Assembly (NCBI GenBank): GCA_905235505.1
Contig: CAJOMJ010000011.1
Span: forward strand, 1-44,799
Source: Paludibacteraceae bacterium
GTDB lineage: Bacteria > Bacteroidota > Bacteroidia > Bacteroidales > Paludibacteraceae
Direction: 5' to 3'
Length of the DNA stretch: 44,799 bases
Part shown: positions 24,211 through 32,126 of the stretch, piece after piece
How positions within the stretch are numbered: position 1 is the first letter of the stretch
Layout: the number at the start of each line of letters is the position of its first letter
Translations under genes and position numbers: made by a program
The notes under the pieces: model-generated
What the model was told of the DNA's origin: nothing
The model's input: only the letters and a program-made list of their open reading frames with translations
Database searches by the model: none

Positions 24211-25812
24211 ATGATAAGTGCAATAGCAGACAATATAATATCACCATTGGGGAGGACAACAGAGGAGAATCTGGAGTCGGTCATGTCGGGCAAGAGCATG
24301 CTGCGTTTGCACAACGATGTGCACGGCACGATGTTGCAAGAGCCGGTCGTAGGTAGTTTTTTTGATGAATTGCCGTGTATAGACGGATATACTGCATTCG
24401 AGTCGCTTTGTATTTGTTCCATTGAGCAGGCAATAAAGGGCAAGCAGATAGATGTAAGCGGAGAAAGATGTGTGTTTGTGGTAAGTACGACGAAAGGAAA
24501 TATATGGTCGTCTGCTGCGGACTCGGCAAAGAAGATAGCATTATATTTCGGCAACGGGACGGAGCCGGTGGTAGTATCAACTGCATGTACATCAGGAGTG
24601 TCGGCACAGATGGTAGCATGGCGTCTGCTCAAAGCTGGAGAGTATGATACGGCAGTAGTGGTGGGTTGCGATGTGCAGTCGGAATTTATAGTATCAGGTT
24701 TTCAGTCGTTCAAAGCCTTGTCGCCTGAATTGTGCAGACCTTTTGACAAAGACAGAAAAGGGCTGAATGCTGGTGAGGCAGCAGCTACAATGGTGCTGTC
24801 GGGCAAGACTGAGGGCAAATGGCATTTGTTGGGCGGAACGATTCATAATGATGCCAACCACATAAGCGGACCGTCAAGAACCGCAGAGGGCAGCTGGCGT
24901 TGTCTGGAGGACATGAAGAAGATAACAGGAGCTGAGAATTGGGATATGATAAGTGTGCACGGCACGGGTACAATATACAACGATGAGATGGAGAGTATCG
25001 CCTTGCATAGGGCAGGGGTTGATAATGTGCCGGTGAGTGCAGTTAAAGGGTATTACGGACACACAATGGGTGCGGCAGGACTGCTGGAGACCATACTCAC
25101 AATGCATGCATTGGATGAAGGAGTGATTCTGCCATGCAAAGGCTACTCTGAACAGGGGACTACCTACAAAGTGAATCTGTCGTCAGAGAAACGCAGTACG
25201 AACGGACATACATTTATAAAGCTGTTGTCAGGCTTTGGGGGAGTTAATTCAGCAGTTGCATGGACGAGTTCTCAAGAAGCAGATGTGGAGGACAATTGCG
25301 GCGGGAAAGGCGAATGGATGAATATGGGGGAACTGACTCTGACAAGCAGCGACAACCTGAAAGAACTATATAAAGCGAATATAGGGGACTACCCCAAGTT
25401 CTACAAGATGGACCGTCTTTCGCAACTTGGATTTGTGGGTGTGGAGATGTTGCTTAAGAAGACGGGTGTGGAATTAGACGGAGAGAGCACTGCCATAGTG
25501 ATGGCCAATCATACTGCCTCGCTCTGCAACGACACTGACTATCAGGCTACGATTGAGGACAAAAACAACTACTTCCCGTCGCCGGCGTTGTTTGTATATA
25601 CATTGCCGAATATAGTGACCGGTGAGGTGGCTATTAGAAACCACGTGTTTGGAGAAACAGCGTTTTATATCTTGCCGGGTGAGGACAGGATGATGCCGTT
25701 AATAGAATTGACGGGCATGAATCCATCGGTGGAAACGATAGTCGCAGCATGGGTGGAATGCCCTGACAAAGCAAACTACAGAGCACATTTCATGCTTTTA
25801 ATGCGGAAATAG
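24211..25812 (+). CDS. Beta-ketoacyl synthase with C-terminal partial KS domain
   Basis: A 533-residue protein. Residues 1-350 are a complete ketosynthase with C126 (STACTSG), H250 (VHGTGT) and H284 (GHTMGAAG), so it should condense acyl chains. Residues about 370-533 (LKELYKANIGDYPKFYKMDRLSQL, then FVGVEMLLKKTG... IVMANHTASLCND...PALFVYTLPNIVTGEVAIRN) match the shorter KS-like domain Ketoacyl-synt_2 without its own Cys-His-His set. The two-part build is shared with the KS at 26098. The likely role is chain extension from malonyl-ACP on an aryl starter. Which of the two KS starts and which elongates is open. Confidence 0.85.
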   Translation: MISAIADNIISPLGRTTEENLESVMSGKSMLRLHNDVHGTMLQEPVVGSFFDELPCIDGYTAFESLCICSIEQAIKGKQIDVSGERCVFVVSTTKGNIWSSAADSAKKIALYFGNGTEPVVVSTACTSGVSAQMVAWRLLKAGEYDTAVVVGCDVQSEFIVSGFQSFKALSPELCRPFDKDRKGLNAGEAAATMVLSGKTEGKWHLLGGTIHNDANHISGPSRTAEGSWRCLEDMKKITGAENWDMISVHGTGTIYNDEMESIALHRAGVDNVPVSAVKGYYGHTMGAAGLLETILTMHALDEGVILPCKGYSEQGTTYKVNLSSEKRSTNGHTFIKLLSGFGGVNSAVAWTSSQEADVEDNCGGKGEWMNMGELTLTSSDNLKELYKANIGDYPKFYKMDRLSQLGFVGVEMLLKKTGVELDGESTAIVMANHTASLCNDTDYQATIEDKNNYFPSPALFVYTLPNIVTGEVAIRNHVFGETAFYILPGEDRMMPLIELTGMNPSVETIVAAWVECPDKANYRAHFMLLMRK

Positions 25813-25837
25813 AGAGAATATAACAACAAAAATAAAT

Positions 25838-26101
25838 ATGGAAAACAAAGAACTTAAAGAGCAACTGAAGCAACAAGTGATTGAGGTACTGAACCTTGAA
25901 GATCTTACCCCTGCTGATATAGATGATGCAGCTCCGTTGTTTGGCGAAGGGTTGGGATTGGACTCAATCGATGCTTTGGAACTGCTGATGTTGCTTGATA
26001 AAAACTACGGAATTAAGTTTCAAGACCGCAGTCAGTCGAAGGCAGTGTTTGCAAGTATCAATGCAATGGCTGACTATATTGCTGCCAACCGTACCAAATG
26101 A
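25838..26101 (+). CDS. Acyl carrier protein (second)
   Basis: An 87-residue ACP with GLGLDSIDALELLMLL, the modified Ser at residue 43. Its stop overlaps the start of the next ketosynthase gene (ATGA at 26098), so the two are translated together. It is more leucine-rich than the first ACP and may be the partner of the KS at 26098. Confidence 0.92.
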   Translation: MENKELKEQLKQQVIEVLNLEDLTPADIDDAAPLFGEGLGLDSIDALELLMLLDKNYGIKFQDRSQSKAVFASINAMADYIAANRTK

Positions 26102-27753
26102 AGATTGCTATCACAGGTATAGGTATAATCTCAGCTTTGGGCGTAGGTGCCGAGGCTAACCGTGAGAGATTGCTTGCGGGCGAGTCGTGTGTGGCACCTG
26201 CTCAGATTCTTCCTACAGAGCACAAAGAGTGGCCTGTGGGTGAAGTAGGATTGAGCAATGCGCAACTTAAGCGTCTCGCAGGGCAGGACGAAAATGCCGA
26301 GTTGAACAGGAATGTACTGCTTGGTATGATAGCGCTGAGAGAGGCAATTACAGACTCGCAACTGACAACCGACATGCTTGCCGGGATGCAACTGCTTAAT
26401 GGTACCACCGTCGGCGGTATGGATCTTACTGAAAGGCATTATGCAGAGTGGCAACAAGGCGACTTCTCCAATCTTGACGCTATTCTCCAACATGAGGCAG
26501 GCATGACTGCAATGATGCTCCAACAATGCTTTGGCATGGCGGACTCAACCACTATCTCTACAGCTTGTTCGTCTGCACTGAATGCAATAGTAACCGGCGC
26601 AATGCTTATTCGTGCAGGAATAGAGAAACGCGTGATAGCCGGGGGTACAGAAGCACTTACCCGCTTCCATCTGAATGGTTTCGGAGCATTAGGCATTCTG
26701 TCGAAAGAAGTGTGCAAACCATTCAGCCCTGACAGAGACGGAATAAATCTCGGCGAAGGTGCCGCCTATCTTGTGTTGGAAGATGCTGACGAGGCAAAGA
26801 AGCGGGGAGCAAAGATTTATGCGTATATTGCCGGATATGGCAACCGTTGTGATGCTTATCATCCTACGGCCTCGTCTCCTGATGGTGATGGTGCATACGA
26901 TGCCATGGCTCATGCTTTGAGAATGAGTGGTATCAGTTTTGCATCAATACCTTACCTCAATGCTCATGGTACGGCAACTCCAAATAATGACGCAAGCGAG
27001 ATGCATGCTATCTACCGTTTGTTCGGTGAGAACCCGCCTCTGACAGAATCCACCAAGCCTCTGACCGGACACACCACCTCAGCCAGCGGAAGCATAGAAC
27101 TATGCTTTACAATATGGCGCATGCAGGCGAACGGATACAGATACGCAATGAGCAATGCATTCGGATTCGGCGGAAACGACACAAGTGTCATTCTGAGCGC
27201 TGAGGAGCATGAACTGCCCGAACTGACAAAGGTGGGAAAGATAGGAATTACAGAGACTGTGGTTCCATGTGAGGACGATGATTACAAGACTTATATCCCT
27301 GCCATACAGGCACGACGAATGACACCCGTGATGCGTCAATTGGTAGTAGCGGCAAAGAAAGCATTGCTTGCTGCAGGTATGGACACACCGGATGCGATAG
27401 TGGTTGGCACGGAGTGGGGCGGCATGTGCCCGACAATGGAACTACTCACCCATCTGACTAATGAAGGCGAGAAAGATTTGAGTCCGATGCAATTCATGTC
27501 CTCCACGCATAACAACGCAGCAGGCACTTTGGCAAGGTTGTTGTCATGTAAGGGATATAACACTACTTTTTCGCATGGGAAAGGCAGTATGGCGGAGGCA
27601 GAAGCACATGCCGCACTACTGTTGATGACAGGCGAAGCAAAGTCGGTGCTGGTATGCGGTTTTGACGAGATAGCAGAAGGCTGGCAGGAGTATCTCGTAA
27701 GAAAAGGTATTCCGGCAGAGAATATAGCAAAAGCAAAAGTAATGGTATGCTGA
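26098..27753 (+). CDS. FabF-like ketosynthase fused to partial KS domain
   Basis: A 551-residue protein. Residues 1-370 are a FabF/KS-II domain with C157 (STACSSALNAI), H290 (NAHGTATPNND), K320 and H325 (TKPLTGHTTSASGS). Residues 375-551 (KVGKIGITETVVP...RRMTPVMRQLVVAAKKALLAAG...VVGTEWGGMCPTMELLTHL...FMSSTHNNAAGTLAR) are a Ketoacyl-synt_2 domain. It would elongate the chain. It overlaps the ACP in front by 4 nt and the transporter-like gene behind by 7 nt. Confidence 0.87.
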   Translation: MKIAITGIGIISALGVGAEANRERLLAGESCVAPAQILPTEHKEWPVGEVGLSNAQLKRLAGQDENAELNRNVLLGMIALREAITDSQLTTDMLAGMQLLNGTTVGGMDLTERHYAEWQQGDFSNLDAILQHEAGMTAMMLQQCFGMADSTTISTACSSALNAIVTGAMLIRAGIEKRVIAGGTEALTRFHLNGFGALGILSKEVCKPFSPDRDGINLGEGAAYLVLEDADEAKKRGAKIYAYIAGYGNRCDAYHPTASSPDGDGAYDAMAHALRMSGISFASIPYLNAHGTATPNNDASEMHAIYRLFGENPPLTESTKPLTGHTTSASGSIELCFTIWRMQANGYRYAMSNAFGFGGNDTSVILSAEEHELPELTKVGKIGITETVVPCEDDDYKTYIPAIQARRMTPVMRQLVVAAKKALLAAGMDTPDAIVVGTEWGGMCPTMELLTHLTNEGEKDLSPMQFMSSTHNNAAGTLARLLSCKGYNTTFSHGKGSMAEAEAHAALLLMTGEAKSVLVCGFDEIAEGWQEYLVRKGIPAENIAKAKVMVC

Positions 27754-28103
27754 GATTGGTATTGTTGTCCATATTGCAAAGTATGCTGTTGTGCGGTGGT
27801 CAGGTAATGCTCAAACTGGCAGTGTTGAGCATGGACAAGACACAAGGCAAATGGGACTTTTTTGTTCATTCTCTGCTACTTAACTGGCAACTTGCATGCT
27901 GTGGCATACTGTTCACGGGCGCAGGACTGATGTGGATGTATATACTTCGCCATTTCCCGTTTTCTAATGCGTATCCGCTCACTGCTCTGAGTTTTGTGTT
28001 CGGCATGCTTGCTGCAATGTGGGTGTTTCATGAGAGTGTCAGTTATTGGCAATGGGCGGGGATATTGTTCATACTTATCGGATGTTTCTTCCTTACAAGA
28101 TGA
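27747..28103 (+). CDS. Small 4-TM transporter (EamA/SMR/ArnE-like)
   Basis: A 118-residue protein with four predicted membrane helices (LVLLSILQSMLLCGGQVML, LNWQLACCGILFTGAGLMWM, AYPLTALSFVFGMLAAMWVF, WQWAGILFILIGCFFLT). Size and layout fit the EamA/SMR fold used by EmrE and by the ArnE/ArnF undecaprenyl-linked sugar flippase. In this setting it may flip a lipid-linked intermediate across the inner membrane for the glycosyltransferase product. Overlaps its neighbours by 7 nt and 4 nt. Confidence 0.75.
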   Translation: MLRLVLLSILQSMLLCGGQVMLKLAVLSMDKTQGKWDFFVHSLLLNWQLACCGILFTGAGLMWMYILRHFPFSNAYPLTALSFVFGMLAAMWVFHESVSYWQWAGILFILIGCFFLTR

Positions 28104-28498
28104 AAACAATGCTTATCATATTGTTCGTGTCGCTGTTTGACGCTGATTTTGTGCAGACAAGAACCTCTGACCTGCTGGTAGAACCTCAGGTTGTGACAGG
28201 TCACATGCGATTTGAAGCACCGGAAAAGATAGTATGGCAATATGACGGCAGAGCAGAGGCAAGGTTGCCCGAACAGATGCTCACCCACATACGGAGTCTG
28301 ATTGTTTCGGAGCAATACAAAGAGGACGGCTGGCAGACAATAAACCAGTTGCCGAAACAGATGAGGAAAATGTTCAGCGAGATAAAGATTCTTATCAAAA
28401 ACAAAGTTGCTACCGAGGTTATTCTGACAGAGCCTACGGGCGATACAACCCGGATAGAGTTCCGCAATGAAAAGGTTGAACATTCATCGGAGAAATGA
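28100..28498 (+). CDS. Short LolA-like outer-membrane lipoprotein carrier
   Basis: A 132-residue protein. MKTMLIILFVSLF is a short signal-like start, then VTGHMRFEAPEKIVWQYDG follows the LolA pattern of a strand that contacts lipid, and ILTEPTGDTTRIEFRNEK is like the LolA C-terminus. LolA is about 180-200 residues, so the centre is reduced here. LolA-type proteins are a constant part of aryl polyene clusters, where they are thought to carry the product to the outer membrane. The ATG at 28100 is chosen for its ATGA overlap with the upstream stop; the next gene overlaps likewise. Confidence 0.7.
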   Translation: MKTMLIILFVSLFDADFVQTRTSDLLVEPQVVTGHMRFEAPEKIVWQYDGRAEARLPEQMLTHIRSLIVSEQYKEDGWQTINQLPKQMRKMFSEIKILIKNKVATEVILTEPTGDTTRIEFRNEKVEHSSEK

Positions 28499-29922
28499 AA
28501 CATTGTGCTCTCATACCAACCTACAACAATGTTGCAACAGCAGCAGAAATTGTACGCAAAACACTGGAGTATCTGCCGGTGATTGTAGTGGTGGATGGAG
28601 CCACCGACGGTACTCTTGAGAGCCTGCAACAGATTGAAAACGACCAACTGACTATTGTTCACTACGAGAAAAACCGAGGCAAGGGTTATGCATTGAAAAC
28701 AGGCTTCAAGAAAGCTCGTGAGATGGGTTTTACTCATGTAGTTACCCTTGACTCTGACGGGCAACACTCGCCCGAGGATATTCCTAAGATGCTCCGTGCC
28801 TCAAGAATACGACCTGAGGCACTGATAATAGGCAAACGCGAGTTGAAGCAGGACAACATGCCGGGGAAAAACTCATTTGCCAACAAGTTCTCCAATTTCT
28901 GGTTTTTCGTACAGACCCTTACATATCTGCCCGATACACAAACCGGCTTCCGTGTGTATCCATTGGAAAGACTGCATGGCGAGAAACTGATGACCAATCG
29001 TTATGAGGCGGAGTTGCTGCTACTTGTGTTCACTGCGTGGGCCAATGTGTCGCTGCTATCAGTTCCAATCAATGTATATTATCCTCCGAAGAACGAGAGA
29101 GTAAGTTATTTCCGCCCTGCAAAGGACTTTGCAAGAATATCCTTACTGAATACCATTCTCTGCGTGCTGGCAGTGGTGTATGGCCTGCCGCGACGTTGGT
29201 GCTACACTGTGTTCTATTCTCTGTTGTATGCCTTACTATGTCTCTATTTGGATTTCGCATTATTGTTCACTGCTCTGTTCGGAGGAGGAAAATCGCGTTC
29301 TAACAAGAAGTTTCGCAGGGTGGTCGGCAGGTCGGTAGGTTGGTTTATGCGAATATTCGCTAATTCGGACTATAAGATAAAAATGGCAGCAGAGGCGACA
29401 CCGCTTGATTTCAATCAGCCTGCAATATATATTGCCAATCACTCTTCTTTACTTGATGTGCTTAGTCTGCTTGCACTGCATGAGAATCTGGTGATTGTGG
29501 GAAAGAAATGGGTGGCAAACAATATATTGTACGGACATTTAGCAAGAGCAATGGGAATAATAAAGATGGAGGAGGGAATGGATAAATTTGTGTCTGTAAT
29601 AAAAGAGAAGGTGGACGCGGGCTACTCGGTTGCCATTTTCCCCGAAGGAACCCGCAGTCTGACAGGTGAAATCGGGCGCTTCCATAAAGGCACTTTCTAT
29701 CTGGCAGAGCAACTGAATCTGTCCGTCAGACCCTTGCTGATGCGGGGACATATAGATGCTCTTCCCAAAAAACCTTATATAGTGGGGTCTCCAAAGGAAA
29801 TAAGTGTAACCATCTTGCCAGAGATAAAACCCGGTGACACACGTTTCGGCATAGGTTATAGAGAGAGAACCAAGAACATAAGAAAATACTATTACCAACT
29901 GCTCGAGCAGGAAGCGGATTAA
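28495..29922 (+). CDS. Glycosyltransferase family 2 / PlsC-type acyltransferase fusion
   Basis: A 475-residue two-domain protein. Residues 1-210 are a GT2 domain (ALIPTYNNVATAAEIV, VVDGATDG, TLDSDGQHSPEDIP, IGKRELK) like dolichol-phosphate mannosyltransferase. A membrane segment (CYTVFYSLLYALLCLYLDFA) follows. Residues 290-475 are a PlsC-type acyltransferase with NHSSLLD (H316, H-x4-D) and FPEGTRS near residue 381. It could build a sugar-lipid and acylate it with the polyene. A similar fusion is known to me from aryl polyene clusters. Overlaps the LolA-like gene by 4 nt. Confidence 0.87.
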   Translation: MKHCALIPTYNNVATAAEIVRKTLEYLPVIVVVDGATDGTLESLQQIENDQLTIVHYEKNRGKGYALKTGFKKAREMGFTHVVTLDSDGQHSPEDIPKMLRASRIRPEALIIGKRELKQDNMPGKNSFANKFSNFWFFVQTLTYLPDTQTGFRVYPLERLHGEKLMTNRYEAELLLLVFTAWANVSLLSVPINVYYPPKNERVSYFRPAKDFARISLLNTILCVLAVVYGLPRRWCYTVFYSLLYALLCLYLDFALLFTALFGGGKSRSNKKFRRVVGRSVGWFMRIFANSDYKIKMAAEATPLDFNQPAIYIANHSSLLDVLSLLALHENLVIVGKKWVANNILYGHLARAMGIIKMEEGMDKFVSVIKEKVDAGYSVAIFPEGTRSLTGEIGRFHKGTFYLAEQLNLSVRPLLMRGHIDALPKKPYIVGSPKEISVTILPEIKPGDTRFGIGYRERTKNIRKYYYQLLEQEAD

Positions 29923-29934
29923 GAAACAGCGGGA

Positions 29935-30804
29935 ATGAATAGATTATATGTGATATTGATTTTCTTTCTGAGTGTCGCCACGCTTGCTGCCAAACCAAAG
30001 AATGCCTTGCGTGAAGATGCACATGGAGCAAAGGGTAGGGTGACATTACAGCCATACCTCGCAGATTCTGCAAGTAACACGGGTATTGCTATCATTGTAT
30101 GCCCGGGCGGGAGTTACTCATGGCACGATATGAAAACCGAGGGAGTGGGGGTGTGCGAGTGGCTGCAATCTATGGGAATAAACGCATATCTGCTTAAATA
30201 CCGTGTGGCAACAGTGGCTGCTTATATAACAGGATTTCGTGTGCTCGGCATAGGAAATAAATATCCTGATATGCTTGAAGATGTGGAAGATGCATTAGCA
30301 TACGTTTATTCCCGTGCAGAGCAGGACGGAGTGGATACATGCATGGTCGGAGTAATGGGGTTCTCCGCAGGAGGACATTTGGCCATGTCGTCATACATAT
30401 ACAACAGAACGGATAACAAACCCACTTTTATCTGCAGTGTGTATCCTGTGGTTACTATGAGCGACAAGAAACTGACACATCGCAGAAGCAGGCGCGGTGC
30501 TCTCGGAGTATGGAGGCAGTGGAATACCACTATGCAGGACTCGTTGTCGCTTGAAAAGCATATTCCGGCAGACTGCCCACCCGTGTTGTTGGTAAATTGT
30601 CAGGATGACCCTATAGTCAAATATCAAAACAGCGAACTGCTTGATTCTGCCTTGACTGCACAAGGTATAGAACACAAATATATACAATACAACACAGGCG
30701 GGCACGGCTTCGGTGCATCTGAAGAAAAAGGTACTGAAGAAAGCCGCCAATGGAAAAAAGAGTTTACGGAATGGATATCGAATTTGCAACAGCAGAAGAA
30801 ATAA
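29935..30804 (+). CDS. Exported alpha/beta hydrolase (esterase)
   Basis: A 289-residue protein with a cleavable signal peptide (MNRLYVILIFFLSVATLAA) and the alpha/beta hydrolase fold of acetyl-xylan-esterase-like lipases: oxyanion CPGGSY (56-61), nucleophile S144 in GFSAGG, an Asp in NCQDDPIV and the His in GGHGFG. The active site looks complete. It would act in the periplasm, perhaps releasing or trimming the polyene ester. That is inference from its place 12 nt after the acyltransferase fusion gene. Confidence 0.8.
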   Translation: MNRLYVILIFFLSVATLAAKPKNALREDAHGAKGRVTLQPYLADSASNTGIAIIVCPGGSYSWHDMKTEGVGVCEWLQSMGINAYLLKYRVATVAAYITGFRVLGIGNKYPDMLEDVEDALAYVYSRAEQDGVDTCMVGVMGFSAGGHLAMSSYIYNRTDNKPTFICSVYPVVTMSDKKLTHRRSRRGALGVWRQWNTTMQDSLSLEKHIPADCPPVLLVNCQDDPIVKYQNSELLDSALTAQGIEHKYIQYNTGGHGFGASEEKGTEESRQWKKEFTEWISNLQQQKK

Positions 30805-32063
30805 AAGCCCTGCAAGAAGAGAAACTGAGGGAGCAAATGCACTATTTGGCAACTAACTCCCCGTTCTACAAACGTATGTTTGCCGACAACGGGATTAACC
30901 CCGACTCAATCCTCCACATAGAGGACTTGCAGCATTTGCCGTTTACCGAGAAAGAGCAACTTCATAAGTATAACAGCGATTTCCTTTGCTGCGACAAGAG
31001 TAAGGTGATAGACTATGTTACCACCTCCGGCACAATGGGTGACCCTGTCACTTTTGCCTGCACCGACAAGGATTTGCAACGTCTGGCATACAATGAGAAG
31101 AAGTCGTTCGAGTGCGCAGGTATAACACCTGATTCGGTGGTGCAACTTATGACCACTCTTGACAAACGCTTTATGGCAGGAATGGCATATTTCCTCGGAT
31201 TGCGCGAACTTGGTGCAGGTGTAATCCGTGTCGGAAACGGTATCCCTGAGTTGCAGTGGGATACTATTCAGCGCCTTCAGCCTACTGCCATTATGTGTGT
31301 GCCGAGTTTTATACTACGGCTGGTGGAATATGCAAAGCAGCATAACATAGACTATCGTCATTGCTCTGTGAAGAAGATAATAGGAATAGGTGAGGGTCTG
31401 CGCGACCAGCAGTTTAATCTCAATCTGCTTGGCAGACGTATTCATGAAGAATGGCCTGAAGTGGAACTCTATGCCACGTATTCATCTACCGAAATGAGTG
31501 CCACCTTCTCCGAATGTGAGTATGGCTGTGGCGGACATGTGCATCCGGAGTTGATTATAGTCGAGATTGTCGATGAAAACGGTAATGTCGTGCCCGATGG
31601 TGAGGCAGGGGAAGTGGTTGTGACCACCCTCGGTGTAGAGGGCATGCCTCTGCTTCGTTTCAAGACCGGCGACATCGCAGCAAAAGTAACCGAACCCTGC
31701 CGCTGCGGAAGAAACTCTTTCAGACTCACTCCGCTTATCGGCAGAAAAAACAATATGATAAAGCTGAAGGGCACTACTCTTTATCCGCCTGCAATCAACG
31801 ATGTGCTCGACAATACCGACTATGTGCAGAACTATGTGGTTATTGTGCGCTCCTCTGAGGCAGGTACTGACGAAGTGCTCGTGCGTATCGGTCTCAAAGA
31901 CGGCAATTTGCAGCACGAAGATGTCATCAAGAACCTGAAAGACCGCTTTCGCGCCCGATTGCGCGTGGCTCCTGACATTGAGATTCTGCCTGCAGATGTA
32001 ATTCAGGTAATCAATTTCCCCGCCAAAAGCAGAAAACCGGTGAAATTCATTGACGAAAGATAA
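30771..32063 (+). CDS. PaaK-like acyl-CoA/acyl-ACP ligase (aryl-activating enzyme)
   Basis: About 430 residues of the phenylacetate-CoA-ligase type. ANL motifs are TTSGTMGDPV (A3, P-loop), YATYSSTEMS (A5) and LLRFKTGDIA (A7), with a Cys-containing EPCRCGRNSF loop typical of PaaK. It should activate an aromatic acid such as p-coumarate or 4-hydroxybenzoate with ATP for loading on CoA or on an ACP. An in-frame ATG at 30750 also exists; either start overlaps the esterase gene (by 55 or 34 nt). The codons are unremarkable. Confidence 0.85.
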   Translation: MDIEFATAEEIKALQEEKLREQMHYLATNSPFYKRMFADNGINPDSILHIEDLQHLPFTEKEQLHKYNSDFLCCDKSKVIDYVTTSGTMGDPVTFACTDKDLQRLAYNEKKSFECAGITPDSVVQLMTTLDKRFMAGMAYFLGLRELGAGVIRVGNGIPELQWDTIQRLQPTAIMCVPSFILRLVEYAKQHNIDYRHCSVKKIIGIGEGLRDQQFNLNLLGRRIHEEWPEVELYATYSSTEMSATFSECEYGCGGHVHPELIIVEIVDENGNVVPDGEAGEVVVTTLGVEGMPLLRFKTGDIAAKVTEPCRCGRNSFRLTPLIGRKNNMIKLKGTTLYPPAINDVLDNTDYVQNYVVIVRSSEAGTDEVLVRIGLKDGNLQHEDVIKNLKDRFRARLRVAPDIEILPADVIQVINFPAKSRKPVKFIDER

Positions 32064-32065
32064 AC

Positions 32066-32093
32066 AAGCTCACCCTAAGCTCACCCTAAGCTC
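32066..32093 (+). repeat. 11-nt direct repeat in the gap before the exporter gene
   Basis: aagctcaccct at 32066-32076 and again at 32077-32087, then aagctc at 32088-32093. It lies in the 63-nt gap between the ligase and exporter genes. Confidence 0.7.
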
Positions 32094-32126
32094 AAGCAAT
32101 CTCCTCTAACACTTATTACCACTTCC

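Noticed and set aside
22470-24632. Several leftward reading frames of 110-170 codons in the biosynthetic cluster
   Set aside because: All are antisense to clearly assigned genes and contain no domains.
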